Part shown: positions 47,830 through 59,830 of the stretch, piece after piece
Layout: each line of letters starts with the position of its first letter
How positions within the stretch are numbered: position 1 is the first letter of the stretch
Assembly: GCA_037013685.1 (NCBI GenBank)
Contig: CM072885.1
Location: 2,181,612 to 2,245,611 of the forward strand
Direction: 5' to 3'
DNA: 64,000 bases
DNA from: Acridotheres tristis
Lineage: Eukaryota > Chordata > Aves > Passeriformes > Sturnidae
Made by a program: the position numbers and the translations under genes
The notes under the pieces: generated by a model
Database searches by the model: none
What the model saw: the letters and a program-made list of their open reading frames with translations, nothing else
Told to the model about the DNA's origin: nothing

Positions 47830-50800
47830 CTCTGTGGCTTTTGGCACATCATCTATTAATCACAGCAGCTGTCAGGCAAAGCATTAGATGGGAATAGCTC
47901 CCCACAAGAAAAAACAAACACAACAACACCCTGTGGCTTGTGGAGCTTGAATCCACTCTCTGGAGGGTGCCAGGGAAGGAAGGAAGGGCTAAGCCATGAC
48001 ATTTCACTCTGATTTGTTAACCTTGGCTGGTGTTCAGCTGCTCAGTGCTCAGCCCAGGGGGTCCCCAGAGACATCCAGCACTTGAAATATTTACAGTGAG
48101 CACAAGCTGGAGTGAAGGTGCACAGAGCTTGCCATGGGGAGGAGGCGTTCTTGGGATGGGTTGATGTGCTGCTCCTCTATTTAATGCCTCTGGTGGAGTT
48201 TTCTCCCCTAAATTTTGTTTTGTGCAGACCTTGAGCACTCAGGGTGCCCTGAGACAGGTGCTATGTAAATAATTGTTTTGCTTCAGGTCCATGGGGTGAT
48301 CCCTGCTGGAAAAAACCGGGAGTTTTATCAGGCACTTTCCTCAATCCCATGAAATTTGGGGGTCTGATGCCACAGACCACTTGTTTCTGTGCTCTGCCAT
48401 AGGCAGAAAAGCAGAGAAATATGTTCAAAATTCGCTCTCCAGAGGCATTCCCTGAAAATTGCTCCCCATGTTCACACCTGAAAAATTCCCTGGTGCTAAA
48501 CTGGTCCGTCTGCAGAAAGCAAAGTGGTCCATTAGAACATCTGCAGAGAGCAAACCCAAACAAAATGAGATTACTGTCAATTTGTGTTTATTTGAATTAC
48601 TGGATAAGTCCTAGTCATGGATCAGGGCTAAACATGTACAAATAATTGATTTTATGTTCAGTGGCTCAAAGCAAAAACACATGGAAAATCTTCTGGTTGA
48701 CCTAAAGCACTCTTTTTCCTCCAGTTTTCTGTTAAAATGAAGGATTTAAAAAGCAGCAAGAGAATGCAATGCTTTCACACAGAGCATCGTTAAATATTTC
48801 AAGCTTCATGAAATATTTTCCTCCTCACTTTGATACTTTCTAATTTTTGTCATTTCAAATATCTACTAAAAATCCCTTCAAAATGAAATATCAACATCTT
48901 TAATGCTGCAGTTTTACAAAGAAACTTCTCAAACTTTTCCAGTATTAAGAAGTATTTTGCTGTGGGTAATGCTTGCCCTGTGTTGATGCCAAGTCAACAT
49001 CTCTGTCCAGTTTTAACTCAGACCCCAATGTGTCAGATGCTGTTTAAAGAGTAAACACGAAGATTTTTAGCTGAGGGTTCTGACACTTTCTGCTTAAGGA
49101 TTTTTTTTTTTTTTTTGTAGAGGCCAAGGACATTATGGGGTTTTGATCAGTTGGTTAAATCTGCACTGTGCAGTCTTGGGGGAATTGGGGTAAACTTGGA
49201 CTGGAAGTTGATTTGAACCCTCTAACCAAGACCTGCTGTTCTGGAGTTGAACCAGAGATGAATTTGAACCTTTTGAAACCTTTCAAACTTTTCTTCTTGG
49301 GCTCCTTAGAAATGACACCATTACAAACATGGAAACTCTCGTGAGGCATCACCTTGGCATTTGGCAAAACCTTGGGATTTAGCAAAACCTTGGGATTTGG
49401 CATCTCACAGGCTCCAGGCTGGAAAGAGCAAAGTGTGCTTGAGCCAGAGCAGTGGGAATAACCAAACCCAACATGTCCTGTGTCCATTGCTGAGGATGGA
49501 GCTGTTCACCTCCTCCGTGTGCCACTTCCATGAGTGTGGAGGTGTGTCCTGTGTCCCTGTGTCCTCCACCACAGCAGCTCCCTCTGGAGCTTTCCCCCCT
49601 GCTTTGTTCCCTACAGGCAGCACTGGCACCTGAAGGCTTTTGGGGCAGCTTTGCAAACCACCAAGGGCTGAACTTGCTGGGTGAGGAGGAGGTGGAGCTG
49701 CTCGGGTTGAGATTTTCCAGGAGGAGGAGTGAGAATAAGGATGGGTGCAGAGGTGAGTGTGCCTGGAGCATCCCTGGCACCCCATCCCTGCCATGGGGGA
49801 GATACCAGGACACACATTGGAACAAACCATCGGCATCGTTTCCCAAAGGTGTTCCCTGCCTCTGGGAATGCCTGGCCACACCCAGCCCAGTCAGGTACTC
49901 TGGGAAGGGAGTGCAGACCCCAGCAGAGTTTATTGGTAAATGCTACCACTGATTAAAACAGGCTTGAGCTGCTGTAGGAACAAGAGGTTGCCATGGAAAC
50001 AGTCTCTTGATGTGTCCAGGTTTTGAAACCACTTTTCCCTCCTCTCCCACCCTCAACGCTTCTTCTTTTTTTCTGCTGTTGTTTTGTTGGAGATTTGCTC
50101 TCCTGGGGTGAGGAGGTGCAGGTGGGCTCTGGGGACCAGGAAGGCGCTGAGAGGAGCTGCTCTTCCAGGGAGGGTGGGAAACCCTCTCCACTTGTGGGGA
50201 CGCTGGAAAGTGGGGTCTGGATGGACCCTGGAGGGTCACAATGTTGTGGGAGCAGGGCAGAACATCCTAGGGAAACCCTCCTGCCAAAGGCACCCAGCTG
50301 GGATGTTCTGCAGGGTGGGGTGTTCATCTCGGTGGTGACTCTTCACCACCTCACCCCTCTTGGGAATGGCACCAGTGATGGGAAGCCACCTTTGGAACAA
50401 TGGGAAATCAAGCCAGTGCCATGAGGAGTGGTTCTGAGAGACAAAAGAGGACTCCCCTCCTCCTTCCCCAGCCCTGCCTGGGCTCCCCACCTTGCCAGAG
50501 GAGCTTTCATTTCGCTCCAGTGGGTGGAAAGCAGCACCTCCCCTGTGGGGGTGGCATTATGCAGCTGTGCTGAAGGGCCATTGACGACCCCTGCAAAGCT
50601 TTGAGGAGAATTTTCCTCATTGATCATCCAGCCCTCTTCTCAGACATGGAATTTTTTATTTTTACCAACCTCCTGCTTTGTTTTTGTGTTTTCTTCTAAA
50701 ACACAGAAGCATCTGCATAAACACAGGCTCCTCCCTGTGTGTTGCTGCTTTTGTCCCTTCCCTGGAAATTCCCCTGGCTCTTTCCAAGTCCATCCTAAGC

Positions 50801-51049
50801 TCTTCAAATTCTGCCTGAAACTCTTCTCTGCAGTAGCTATTGAGGATATGATACTATGCTGTTATGTATTATTTTACTACGTTGTATGGAGGAGTTATTT
50901 CAGTGTTTTACTGCATCCAGAGAAGGCTTGGGAAACCCTAAACCTGAGGTGGTTTTTCTGTCGTGTTCTAAAAGTTCCAAAGATTTTCCTCTACAACTCC
51001 CTGGAGGCTGGAGCCAGGTGGGGTCAGGCTCTGCTCCCAGGGAACAAGG
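47830..51049. other. PLXNA4: Unique intron, nothing recognised
   Basis: A T tract of about 17 bases lies near 49101. A local repeat of aaaccttgggattt(a/t)g occurs at about 49368 and 49385. The overlapping minus-strand frames at 49379-49881 (166 and 158 codons) are in competing frames and carry no motif. Confidence 0.5.
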
Positions 51050-51285
51050 CACAGGACAAGAAGAAATGACCTCGGGTTGTGTCAGGGGAGGTTTAGATTG
51101 GATATTTGGGAAAATTTCCTCACTGAAAGGGTTGTTGAGCCCTGGGAAGTGCTGGAATCACCATCCCTAGAAGGATTTAAAGCCATGTGGATGTGGCACT
51201 TGGGGACATGGGTCAGTGGTGGCTTTGGCAGTGCTGGGGAATGTTGCACTCAATGATCTTGGAGGGCTTTTCCAACCTAAATGAC
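51050..51285 (+). mobile_element. CR1 LINE 3' fragment
   Basis: It reads gacaagaagaaatgacctcg, then gtcaggggaggtttagattg, gatatttgggaaaatttcct, ctgaaagggttgttgagccc and gtgatgtt-like tail wording ending in gcttttccaacctaaatgac. It resembles the copy at 56640-56812. Confidence 0.9.
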
Positions 51286-51498
51286 AGCAGGAGTTCTGAA
51301 ATCCGAGGTAACCTTCCATGGACTTGGTAAAATATGTGGAAACTCTGTTAATTTTTTTCAGTATTGCATCATTGTCCAGACTTCCTCGGCAGGAAGGAAA
51401 TTAATGGCACTGCAGCCCCTATTTGTGGTTTATTTCAAATCCTCAAGTAACACAGGCCCAGCCCAAGTGACCTGCCAGACTTCTCTTGGGCTTCTTGG

Positions 51499-51612
51499 AA
51501 TCACAGAATGGTTTGGAAGGGACCTTAAAGACCATCAAGTTCCAACCCCCTGCCATGGGCAAGGACACCTCCACCAGAACCTTCCCCAGGCTCTGCTGAG
51601 CCATTTCTCCAT
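51499..51612 (-). mobile_element. CR1 LINE 3' fragment
   Basis: It reads ggaatcacagaatggtttgg, then aagggaccttaaagaccatc, aagttccaaccccctgccat and gggcaaggacacctccacca. The outer 80 bp are very close to the CR1 tail consensus, and the similarity fades after ccagaacctt. It lies 210 bp from an oppositely oriented CR1 copy. Confidence 0.92.
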
Positions 51613-53356
51613 CCAGGTGTATTCCTGCCTTGGCTCTGAGCCGCTCTCCAAAGCTGTCTGCTCCCTCTCATTGCCTGATGCAGCAGCAGTGATTAATTTC
51701 CTAAGTTACCTTAAATTTATGTGATGTGAATCCAGGTCTGAACCCTCCCTGTGATGATGGAGGAATCAGAGGAGTTAATTTGGAAACTTCTGCATCATTT
51801 ATCCGTGTAATTCCCCAAGCTTGGGCTGCACTGACTTATTTTAAATGACAAAATGGATATTTTTGGACAAGGATTTCTTAATGCTTTGCTTGCCCAGCAA
51901 AACCTGATGATAAGTGAGGAATACATAGCAGCCAAAATTGGAGAAGAAACCTCCAAAAGGCCCAGCCCTTTTGCTCCAAGCTTGTAGGAACATCCCCATG
52001 TTGCGTGTTATTTCTCAGATTTTCAAATTTCAAGCTCTCCCTCAAAGCTTGGACAGTTCCTCACTTTCATGGTACCTTAAAAGGGACCAGAGAGGCCCTG
52101 GAGTCCTTCTGCAGGAACGTCTCAATCAAAGGTGTCATGAAAGGGGTTTAATTTCAAAAGCTCTGAATTACACCTGGATCAGGAAGGACGTGGTGATGGT
52201 GGAATTGTTGAGCTCAGGAGGTTAAAAAATGAAGGGGAATTCACAGTTAACATCCGTGACACACCGAGTCAGGATGAGAGAGCTTCCATCCTCAGAGCAG
52301 CTATCAAAGGCATTTCCCTGTTCTCGTGCTTTTGGGAGACTTTTAATTACTCTGATGTCCACTAAGAGTCACTTACAGCCAAAGAAGTGGATCTTTAAAT
52401 TCGAAGATGCTTTTTTTTTTTGCTCCCAGAAGTAAGGGCTGAGCAACAAATCAACCCCAGTGAGGCAAGGAGGATGCAGTGAGCTCAGAGGTGCTCTGAA
52501 GCCAGATCAAATATCAGTTCACATAGCAGCCCCTGCCTCCATCTGCACGAGGATGATGACAAGAGAATTGCTTTGAAATCCTCTGAAGAAAAGCATCCAA
52601 GACGGTGCTCTCCTGGGAAAGCCTCTCCTTTCCTGGAGTTCTGTTCCCTGGTAGCTCTAATGCCAGAGGTGGCAGGTGGTGAACCTGCAGTGTGGGGAGG
52701 GGCAGGGGAACTGGAGAAGGGGAATTAGGCAGGTGTTTAACAATGCAAGCAGCAGCCATTCAGTGCTGGCATTCCTGGCCTCACCTCCCAACCACCTGGA
52801 GCAACTCTGGTGTCTGGCAGGTAACTGGGGAAACACTGGAACAATGAGGAGCTGGGGCCTCACAGGTGAAATGCCAAGCAGGACTTGGGTGGGAGGGGTG
52901 GAGGAGAGTTCAGGGGTGTAACCTGGGTGAGCTACAGCCACCCAACCCGATTTCCTTGGAGCAAAATGCCCTGGGAGGACCGGGTTTGGGATGGTGCTTG
53001 GTCCCAGTGTGTGGAGCTGCCCTCAGTGTCCCACTGGCAGTTCATGATCTTCCTGCTGGCACATCAGAGCCTGGCTTAGCTGGGGAATATTGCATAAACC
53101 TCACTGGGGACCTCGAGAGCAGATTAATTCCTTGAGCATCTTCCTTCTTGCTGCTGGTGAAATCTGCTGCTCCGACGAGATCCAGGGAGACAGCTGGGCA
53201 GGGCTGAGACTCCCCCAGACAGAGACGGCACGGGAGGAAAAAAAAAAATCCCAATATCTCTTCCTCCCAAGCCCAACTGGCTTTTTGGGAGAAACCCTTT
53301 CCTGTGGCAGCTCGCAGTGTCCAGCTGCAGAAGGGACCTCTCTCTCCAGGCACCGT

Positions 53357-53379
53357 GGTGATGATGATGATGATGATGG
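53357..53379. repeat. (GAT)n microsatellite, about 7 units
   Basis: A perfect tgatgatgatgatgatgat core. Confidence 0.9.
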
Positions 53380-56066
53380 TGAGACAGTCAAGTTAAGGCA
53401 AAGACAGAGTGTGATCGAGTCCCTCTCCCTCCCCCAGGCATAGCTCAGACTGGGAGAATGCTTTGGATGCGGTGGCCTGTAATTATGTAATTCCTCCTCG
53501 TTATCTTTTCTAATTGTTCTCAGTGCTGTTTCCTAAACTGATTGGAAACAATGGCAGATGGGGGTGAAGTGGGAGGCAGACGTGAGCATGGCAGGCTGCC
53601 AGGGTAGCACAACGCTCTCCAGAAAGGCAGAGAGGGATGGGAAGGAAAAAGAGGGGAAAAAAAATAAGAATATCCACGGTGGAGACTTGGATGCCAGGTC
53701 CTGAATGGAGGGGACACCTGAACCACTGCCAGGCTGGGAGGTGCTGCCTGGGGATGTCTCATTCAGGCTCATGCATATGCGATTTTCTGTGCTACATTCA
53801 AGAAATTCCAAGCCTTCCCCCATCCCTGGCACACCTCTGCTCCTCCAGAGCGTTGCTCTTTTCCTTTTTCCCCAGAACTCCAGTGATGCAGTTTGGGCAC
53901 CATCGCTGGGAGGATCTGTGGTCTTCTCCTTCTGGCATTGAGTTGTTTGTTTGCTTGTATATGGGAGAAATAAAATTTTAAAAAGAGGAAAATTTGTCTT
54001 TTTGCATTTGGGGGTGAGTGCAGGGCAGAAGGAGGGGCTTGGGGGGAGGTATTGCAGTGAGATTTCCTCATATTTGGCACAGGTTTTAAGGGAACTGCAG
54101 GGTATAGCTTGTTTTTGTCATGCTGACTCGTTTTCTCTGCTGCTTGTCCCTCACTGCCCTCTCCTTATGTGGGTGAGGGTTTTATTTTTGCAGGGATGTG
54201 CACCTCAGAGGTGTTTGGGGATCCAGCAGAGCCTCCTGCTCTCCTCCCACTGCCAATTTTGCAGCACAGTGGGAAGGGGGAGCTCACACTGCTGCTGTAA
54301 TTTTTGTGTTGACAAGGCCAGGATAAGCCTGGGTGGAATTCTGAGCAATGTCCCGTGGCAGGAGGAGAGGACAGATGTCTGTGGGGTGATGGGGCATCCC
54401 ACAGTGGGGTATCAGCACCCCTGAGATGAGCAGGGCTCACTTATGGGATGGGAGGTGCCCCTACAGAAAACAAACCCCCTTAGTCCATATGGGATCAGCA
54501 CCAGGCTCTGAGCCACCCCTGGATGATGACCTTGTGCTTTACCTGGTGCTGATTTACCTGGTGCTGGTTTATTCCTCATCCCAGTCTCAGAGTGTTTAAT
54601 TTCTCTCTCAGCCCCCCCATGTCCTGACAGTGCTGCTGAGCAGGGAAAACAGAATTTATCAGAGCTGCCCTCTCCTCCCCCAGACCCAGAACTGCTCTGC
54701 TGTTTTTCCATCACTGCTGACATCTCTGTGTGCCTGCAGGCTGCTGCTGCCAGCACTGTCCCAGCTGGCCCAGCCTCTCTGGCCTCTCTGCACGGCTCTC
54801 CAGGATGGAGAGCAGAAATTCTGCCTGAGGTTTGTCCTTGGTGTTGGATTGGAGGTTTCCTTACTGCTGTGGGGTGAGTGGGGTCAGGGAGATGAGGCTG
54901 AGAGGAGCTGGAGGCTGCAGGTGGGGTGGTTCAGCTCTGGCTTGTGTTGGGATTTGAGGGGTTTGAGCTGTGGTGATCTCCAGCCAGCCCTGGGCAGGAG
55001 TGGAAGAGAAAGAACCAGCAGGGAATGGCAAAGAGCTGAATCCCAGCTCCCTGGGTGCCACCACGGTCTGGACAGCAGATTTTGCTCTTGTATGAACCTG
55101 GGCAAGGCAACTTTTGTCAAAGGCTGAAGAAGTTCCCTTTGCTGTCTCCTGAGTGTGTCCTGGGCTTGCTCAGTGCTGACAGGCACACAAGTTGATGGCT
55201 GGCAGATATTTTCCCCAGCACTGCTTCTTTTTGGCTGTGCAAATACATGAAATTCTTCCTTTTGCTCAGTAGAATTTTTCCCATGATGATACAGCACAGG
55301 GAAAAAACCCAGTTCTTTCTAACAGTTTTGTGTTTGGACATTTTAATTCCATTTTTTTTTCTCGTGGGATTGTCCTTCTCCTTACGTTATGAGGCAGAAA
55401 GAACAAAAGATCTCTCTATCATTTTCTAATATACCTTTATCATCCCTCTTCAAATTCAACTCCTCTCTGAAATGTGCAGTCTGAGAGCTCCTGCTAATCC
55501 CTCTTCACGAGCCAAGGTTTGCCATGACCTTGATCAGCCTTGTCACAGCTCCCTGGAGTGTATTTAGGGCAGATCAGGGCCTTTTGGGATGGGTGGCAAT
55601 GCCCTGTCCACGTCCATGGAACTGGGCACAGAGTGTCCCATCCCAGACAAACACACCCACCAAGGCTGGATTGCAGAAGAGCATCCTCAGGGAAGTTATT
55701 GGTGCATGTTCTACCTGAAAAGGTGATGCTGAGGGAGATTTTTTTCCACACCAGCCACTAAGGCAGGACCTCAGCAATACCTGGCACTGGGATGGAGGGG
55801 ATGGGGTTGGGATGAGAACTTTGGGAGGAGCAGGTCTGAATAGGGAGGAAATATCACCTCCTTCCCAGGGAAATCACTGTCCCTCCAGCCCCAGGATTTA
55901 TTTCTTTATTAACTGGGGTGTGTGTGAGGTGTGTGTTTACACCACTTGCACCACACATTTGCATTGCTTTCTTCCTTCTTCTTGCTGAACACAATCCTAG
56001 GGCTGCCTGTTGGGAAATACAATCAGAACAACTCATGTTGTTTCAGTGTTTTTCTTCTATTATTAG

Positions 56067-56127
56067 TATTTTTCTTTTTCTTTTCTTTTTTTTTTTTTTT
56101 TCTCCCTTTCTCTTCCTTTCTTTCCCA
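56067..56127. repeat. Polypyrimidine T/C-rich tract
   Basis: About 60 bp of T with scattered C, including a T run of about 18 bases, followed by tctccctttctcttcctttc. Confidence 0.88.
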
Positions 56128-56639
56128 GAGTAGAACAAATACAGTGAGACTGGCAGAAAATTGGCAAGCTTCAGCAATCCAGAGGCAGTGATTTTTTTCT
56201 AAGTATCTTAATGGAGTCTGTATTTTTTTATTGTTTTCTCAGCCTGCAGGTTGAGTATTTAAAAAAAGAGAGAGACAATTAAAAAAAACCCCTCCCTTCC
56301 TCTTCTTACCAACCCCTTTTAGAAAGCCCATGAACCTACAAGAGCTCATCTGAGTTATCCATATTTCAGAAATCTGCTGAATTGGTCACAGACATGAATG
56401 AAGGAGGAACAATTATCCTCCAGGCTAAGTTTTGGATAAAAATATTTACACAGACTCACCTGCATCAGCACCCTTGTAGCACTCCTGCTGTCCCTCCATC
56501 CTCCCTGGTTTTTTCCCTGGAATATTCTGTTTTCCAGTTCAATCTCCTCCAGGTCCTTGCTCCCTGCAGAACTTGTTTTCTTCTGCACAAATGCAGCAGC
56601 ACCAAAGCTGGTTTCTCCTCTTGGCCTCAAGTTGTGCCA

Positions 56640-56812
56640 GGAGAGGTTGGATATTTGGGCAAATTTCTTCCCCAAAAAGGTTGTCAAGCACAGGAACAGG
56701 GTGCCCAGGGTAGTGGTGTCCCCATCCCTGGGGTGGGCTTGGCAGTGCTGGGTTCATGGTTGGACTTGATGGTCTCAGAGGGTTTTTCCCTAAATGAATT
56801 TCATCTTAAATG
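56640..56812 (+). mobile_element. CR1 LINE 3' fragment
   Basis: It reads gagaggttggatatttgggc, then aaatttcttccccaaaaagg, ttgtcaagcacaggaacagg and gtgcccagggtagtggtgtc, ending in gttggacttgatggtctcag with agggtttttccc. The order matches the 51050 copy. Confidence 0.88.
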
Positions 56813-58249
56813 AATTTGTGGTTTGTTTTGCCTGGATTCATTGTCTCTGAGGGAGTGCTCAGCTGATGAGGTGATCTCTGGATCCACCCCTCCTGTCATA
56901 GTCTGATTTGAACCATTAAATGGAATTGGTTGTGGGAATAACAATGGTCAGTGTCTTTTCTTTTGGTCATTAAAAAATCCAGAGAAATTTCCTTCAGAGC
57001 TGGGCTGGGAAATCCCAGCCTCTCTCTTCCAGCCAAGTTCCTCAGCAGCATCTTGCTTTGGTTCCTGAATTCCCCAGCTGTCTGTGGATTTGCAATTTAT
57101 TTCACCCAGTACAAAATCCTAAATTATTCTTTTTTTCAGGAGCAATATTTTTATCTGCTTGCTGTTTTTAATGCCTTTCTCTTTGAGGAGTCTGAGTCAA
57201 CACACTATTTTTTTTTTTTTTTTGATGAATAAACTTTGCTGGCTCAGTTTATCCTTGTGAAAGATTTTAACAACTTTCCAAACACCGTCTACTTTGCTTC
57301 TGTGGCTCCAGTCTCATTTCTTGTGGTCCTAAGACCCCCATAGGTTGCTCTCGGCTCCATCCTGTAAATCCACGTGGGGATTCCTCAGCCAATAGTGACT
57401 CTCATTTTCTGTGTCTCTCCTACCATGGCACTGAAACTGCTGGAAAACAGGTTTCAACCTATTTTTCAACCTTCAAAATGAGCATTCAGAGCTGTCTGGA
57501 GGTGTAAGATAATGAGGCAAAACATTCACCAGGGGCTGTCATTTACTCCTGCTCCTCACTGGGCCTCCTGATGATCCAAAATCCAGGGCAGAGGATGAGG
57601 CTCTTGTTGGAATGAGCTTCCTGATGCTCAGCTCATCTCTCAGAAGTGCATTAAGCATTAAGGTGTGGCCTTAAATAAACAACACAGAACTCAAAGAGAA
57701 ATCCTTCATGTGATGAAGATCTATTGAATCACTAATTTGATTTAAAACGAGGCCCTCAGAGCCATCCTTCAAGAGGTTCTGTGCCAATATTTCCCAGGAG
57801 CCTGGAATTTTCTGTCTCTAACTGCTCTGCCATGAGCTCTACAGGAGAGGGGCTGAGCTGTATCCAGGCTGTGGGATGTTCAGCACCAACACAAAATGAT
57901 AGATTACTCAAGATTGTCACTCCCTCTGTGACCTACAGAGCAGAAGTGCAGCATATTCATCTTTTTGGATCCTCTTTGGACAACACTGACCCCCTGGATC
58001 AAACCCTGAGGATCTCCTGAAGCACAGCTCAAATGGGCTGTGACACTGCTGGTGCCATAAAAACCTTGCCAAGGTCCATCACAATCCATGTCCATTCCTC
58101 TGCTCTTCCAGACCCACGTTAAACTCTGACACAAAGATCAGGAACCCCTAAATCTTCCTCATTTTACCACTTAAAACCCTTTATTTTGGGTGCAGCTCAC
58201 TGGGAAGCCCACTCACCTCTGACCCCTGAGGAAGCATTTGCAAGGCAGA

Positions 58250-58620
58250 AACGCTGCAGTGAAAATCCCAATGCGAAGTTGAATTCCTGGAGTTTATTTT
58301 CCAAGTTTGAAAGTGACAACTTGTTGGCCTTGAAGATTTTTCACCAGCGCCGCAATAATCCGGAGGGAGAGATTTTCTTCTTCTTTCTCAGACCATGGGA
58401 TAATTAGCAGATTTTAATGACTGCTTGAGAAAGCTGGCTAATGAGCTATTAAAAAACAGCCCTCACTCCCTCCCCCTTGCCCAGTCCCTAAATGAAAGCC
58501 ACAAAACAGTCGGTCATCATCTGACCGCCTGTGTCTTAAAGATATTTTTCTTTTCAAGCTAATTGTGGCTGTTTTGGTATTTGCTGGGGAAAATTCTACT
58601 GGGAATGCAGCAGGATGAAA
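58250..58620. other. Candidate conserved non-coding element
   Basis: No recognised transposon. It has ccagcgccgcaataatccgg followed by homeodomain-type words around ttttaatgactgcttgag and ggctaatgagctattaaaa, then a CpG pair in cagtcggtcatcatctgacc. The mix resembles vertebrate intronic enhancers, but conservation is untested. Confidence 0.28.
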
Positions 58621-58673
58621 AATGGGCTGTTCTGCTTCCACAGAGGTGTAAAGTCCAGCCAGATCGAGGTGCA

Positions 58674-58790
58674 GGAATCACAGCATCCTTTAGGTTGGAA
58701 AAGGCCATTTAGGCTGAGTCCAACCATTCATCTCACACTACTGCTAACATTAACTACTAATTTAACACCACTCCTGACTGCTCATGAGAA
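58674..58790 (-). mobile_element. CR1 LINE 3' fragment
   Basis: It reads ggaatcacagcatcctttag, then gttggaaaaggccatttagg and ctgagtccaaccattcatct, followed by a weaker aacaccactcctgactg block. It is a CR1 tail complement of the aaaaggcc/gagtccaacc type. Confidence 0.85.
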
Positions 58791-58999
58791 ATCCTTGGCT
58801 CTCTGCTGGCCTCTTGAAGTCCAAATGTGTCCTGTGAACCAAATTCCTGCCCCATGGATGCTGATATCACCTGGTAGCAGCAGGGCTGGGACTGTTTGGT
58901 GCCATGACCTCTTGTTTTTAGAGCCATTTTCACACTTGGTTCAGTGACACCTTGTCAGCCAGGCTGCTCTGCCTGCCTTTCCTTGGGGTGTTCTCTCCA

Positions 59000-59178
59000 G
59001 GTAACAGGAAGAAATTCTTCCCTGGGAGGGTGGGGAGGCCCTGGCACAGGGTGCCCAGAGCAGCTGTGGCTGTGCCATCCCTGGAAGTGTCCAAGGCCAG
59101 GCTGGACAGGACTTGGAGCAGCCTGGGAAGATGGAAGGTGTCCCTGCAGATTTTGGGAAGATCTTTAAAGTTCTTTCC
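59000..59178 (+). mobile_element. CR1 LINE 3' fragment, part 1 (interrupted by an LTR)
   Basis: It reads ggaagaaattcttccctggg, then agggtggggaggccctggca, cagggtgcccagagcagctg, gtgtccaaggccaggctgga and gatggaaggtgtccctgcag, up to atctttaaagttctttcc. The expected tail does not follow here; it resumes after the inserted LTR at 59811. Confidence 0.95.
59173..59178. repeat. Target-site duplication, left copy (CTTTCC)
   Basis: CTTTCC, part of the CR1 tail, precedes the LTR start TGTAAT and is repeated exactly at 59805-59810. Confidence 0.9.
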
Positions 59179-59804
59179 TGTAATGGTGGTGGTGTTTTGC
59201 ACCACTTAATTAGTGGTTTGTCTCAGTCTCTTCTGTCTTCATTCAGAGCCAGGATTTAAAGATACACGAAGGAAACGAATTTTCTCTTGTTCAGGCTTGG
59301 TTATTTATTAAATCTTATCTAAAGTACAGAAAGTTCAGCAACACTTCTAGCCACCAGTAGAAGCAAGCAAAATAGAGACAGATCCAGCTGCCACAAGGTG
59401 TCTTAAAGCTAAACAGTCCAATAGAGAAATAACACCTATATTATTTATATTTTTAACCCAATAACTAAATCCCCGTGACCCTCAGTGTGACACTGACTGA
59501 CCAACCAGAAACTACTGCCTGAAACCATGGAGAAGAAGGAAGATGAGCACCAAAAGAGACACCACCCAAAATCCTCCGTCGTGTCCCATCCCTATTACTA
59601 TATTCTAAAAACCTCAAATTTAAAACCTTTCACAGTGTGAAAGCACACATGGTGAATCTATTTAACTACACACTCGTGATTTTAACTCCATCACCGAAAT
59701 TTGGAAGCTTTTCCCAAAGCTTCAAGTCAAAAGCAGTGTTCTCCTGGGGGTCAGCGCCAGAAAGCACAGAAAGCTCAAAACCCCCAGGTTTGTGGGATCC
59801 AACA
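59179..59804 (-). mobile_element. Solo LTR of an endogenous retrovirus, 626 bp, copy B
   Basis: It matches copy A (34694-35310) along its whole length with scattered substitutions and small indels. It starts TGTAATGG and ends ATCCAACA. It has its own perfect 6-bp duplication, CTTTCC. The complement carries AATAAA (plus 59304-59309) at the equivalent place, so minus orientation is assigned again. It sits inside a CR1 copy, splitting it just before the tail. No internal retroviral genes flank it. Confidence 0.92.
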
Positions 59805-59810
59805 CTTTCC
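59805..59810. repeat. Target-site duplication, right copy (CTTTCC)
   Basis: An exact repeat of 59173-59178, followed at once by the rest of the CR1 tail. Confidence 0.9.
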
Positions 59811-59830
59811 AGCCCAGTTCTGTGACTCTT
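59811..59830 (+). mobile_element. CR1 LINE 3' tail, part 2 after the LTR
   Basis: agcccagttctgtgactctt continues the CR1 terminal block (expected about aacccaaaccattctgtgattct) directly after the duplicated CTTTCC. Removing the LTR and one duplication restores a continuous CR1 end. Confidence 0.85.

Larger units (their letters stand above)
51613..56639. other. PLXNA4: Unique intron with simple repeats
   Basis: Holds the (GAT)n array at 53357-53379 and a T/C-rich tract at 56067-56127. No gene or transposon could be supported otherwise. Open frames up to 165 codons lack motifs. Confidence 0.5.

Noticed and set aside
49379..49881. Overlapping 166- and 158-codon minus-strand frames
   Set aside because: They are in two competing frames over the same DNA with no motif. 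A plus-strand frame covers much of it as well.
34694..59804. A single 25-kb provirus bounded by the two LTR copies
   Set aside because: The two LTRs have different target duplications, no retroviral genes lie between them, and CR1 and MIR copies fill the interval.
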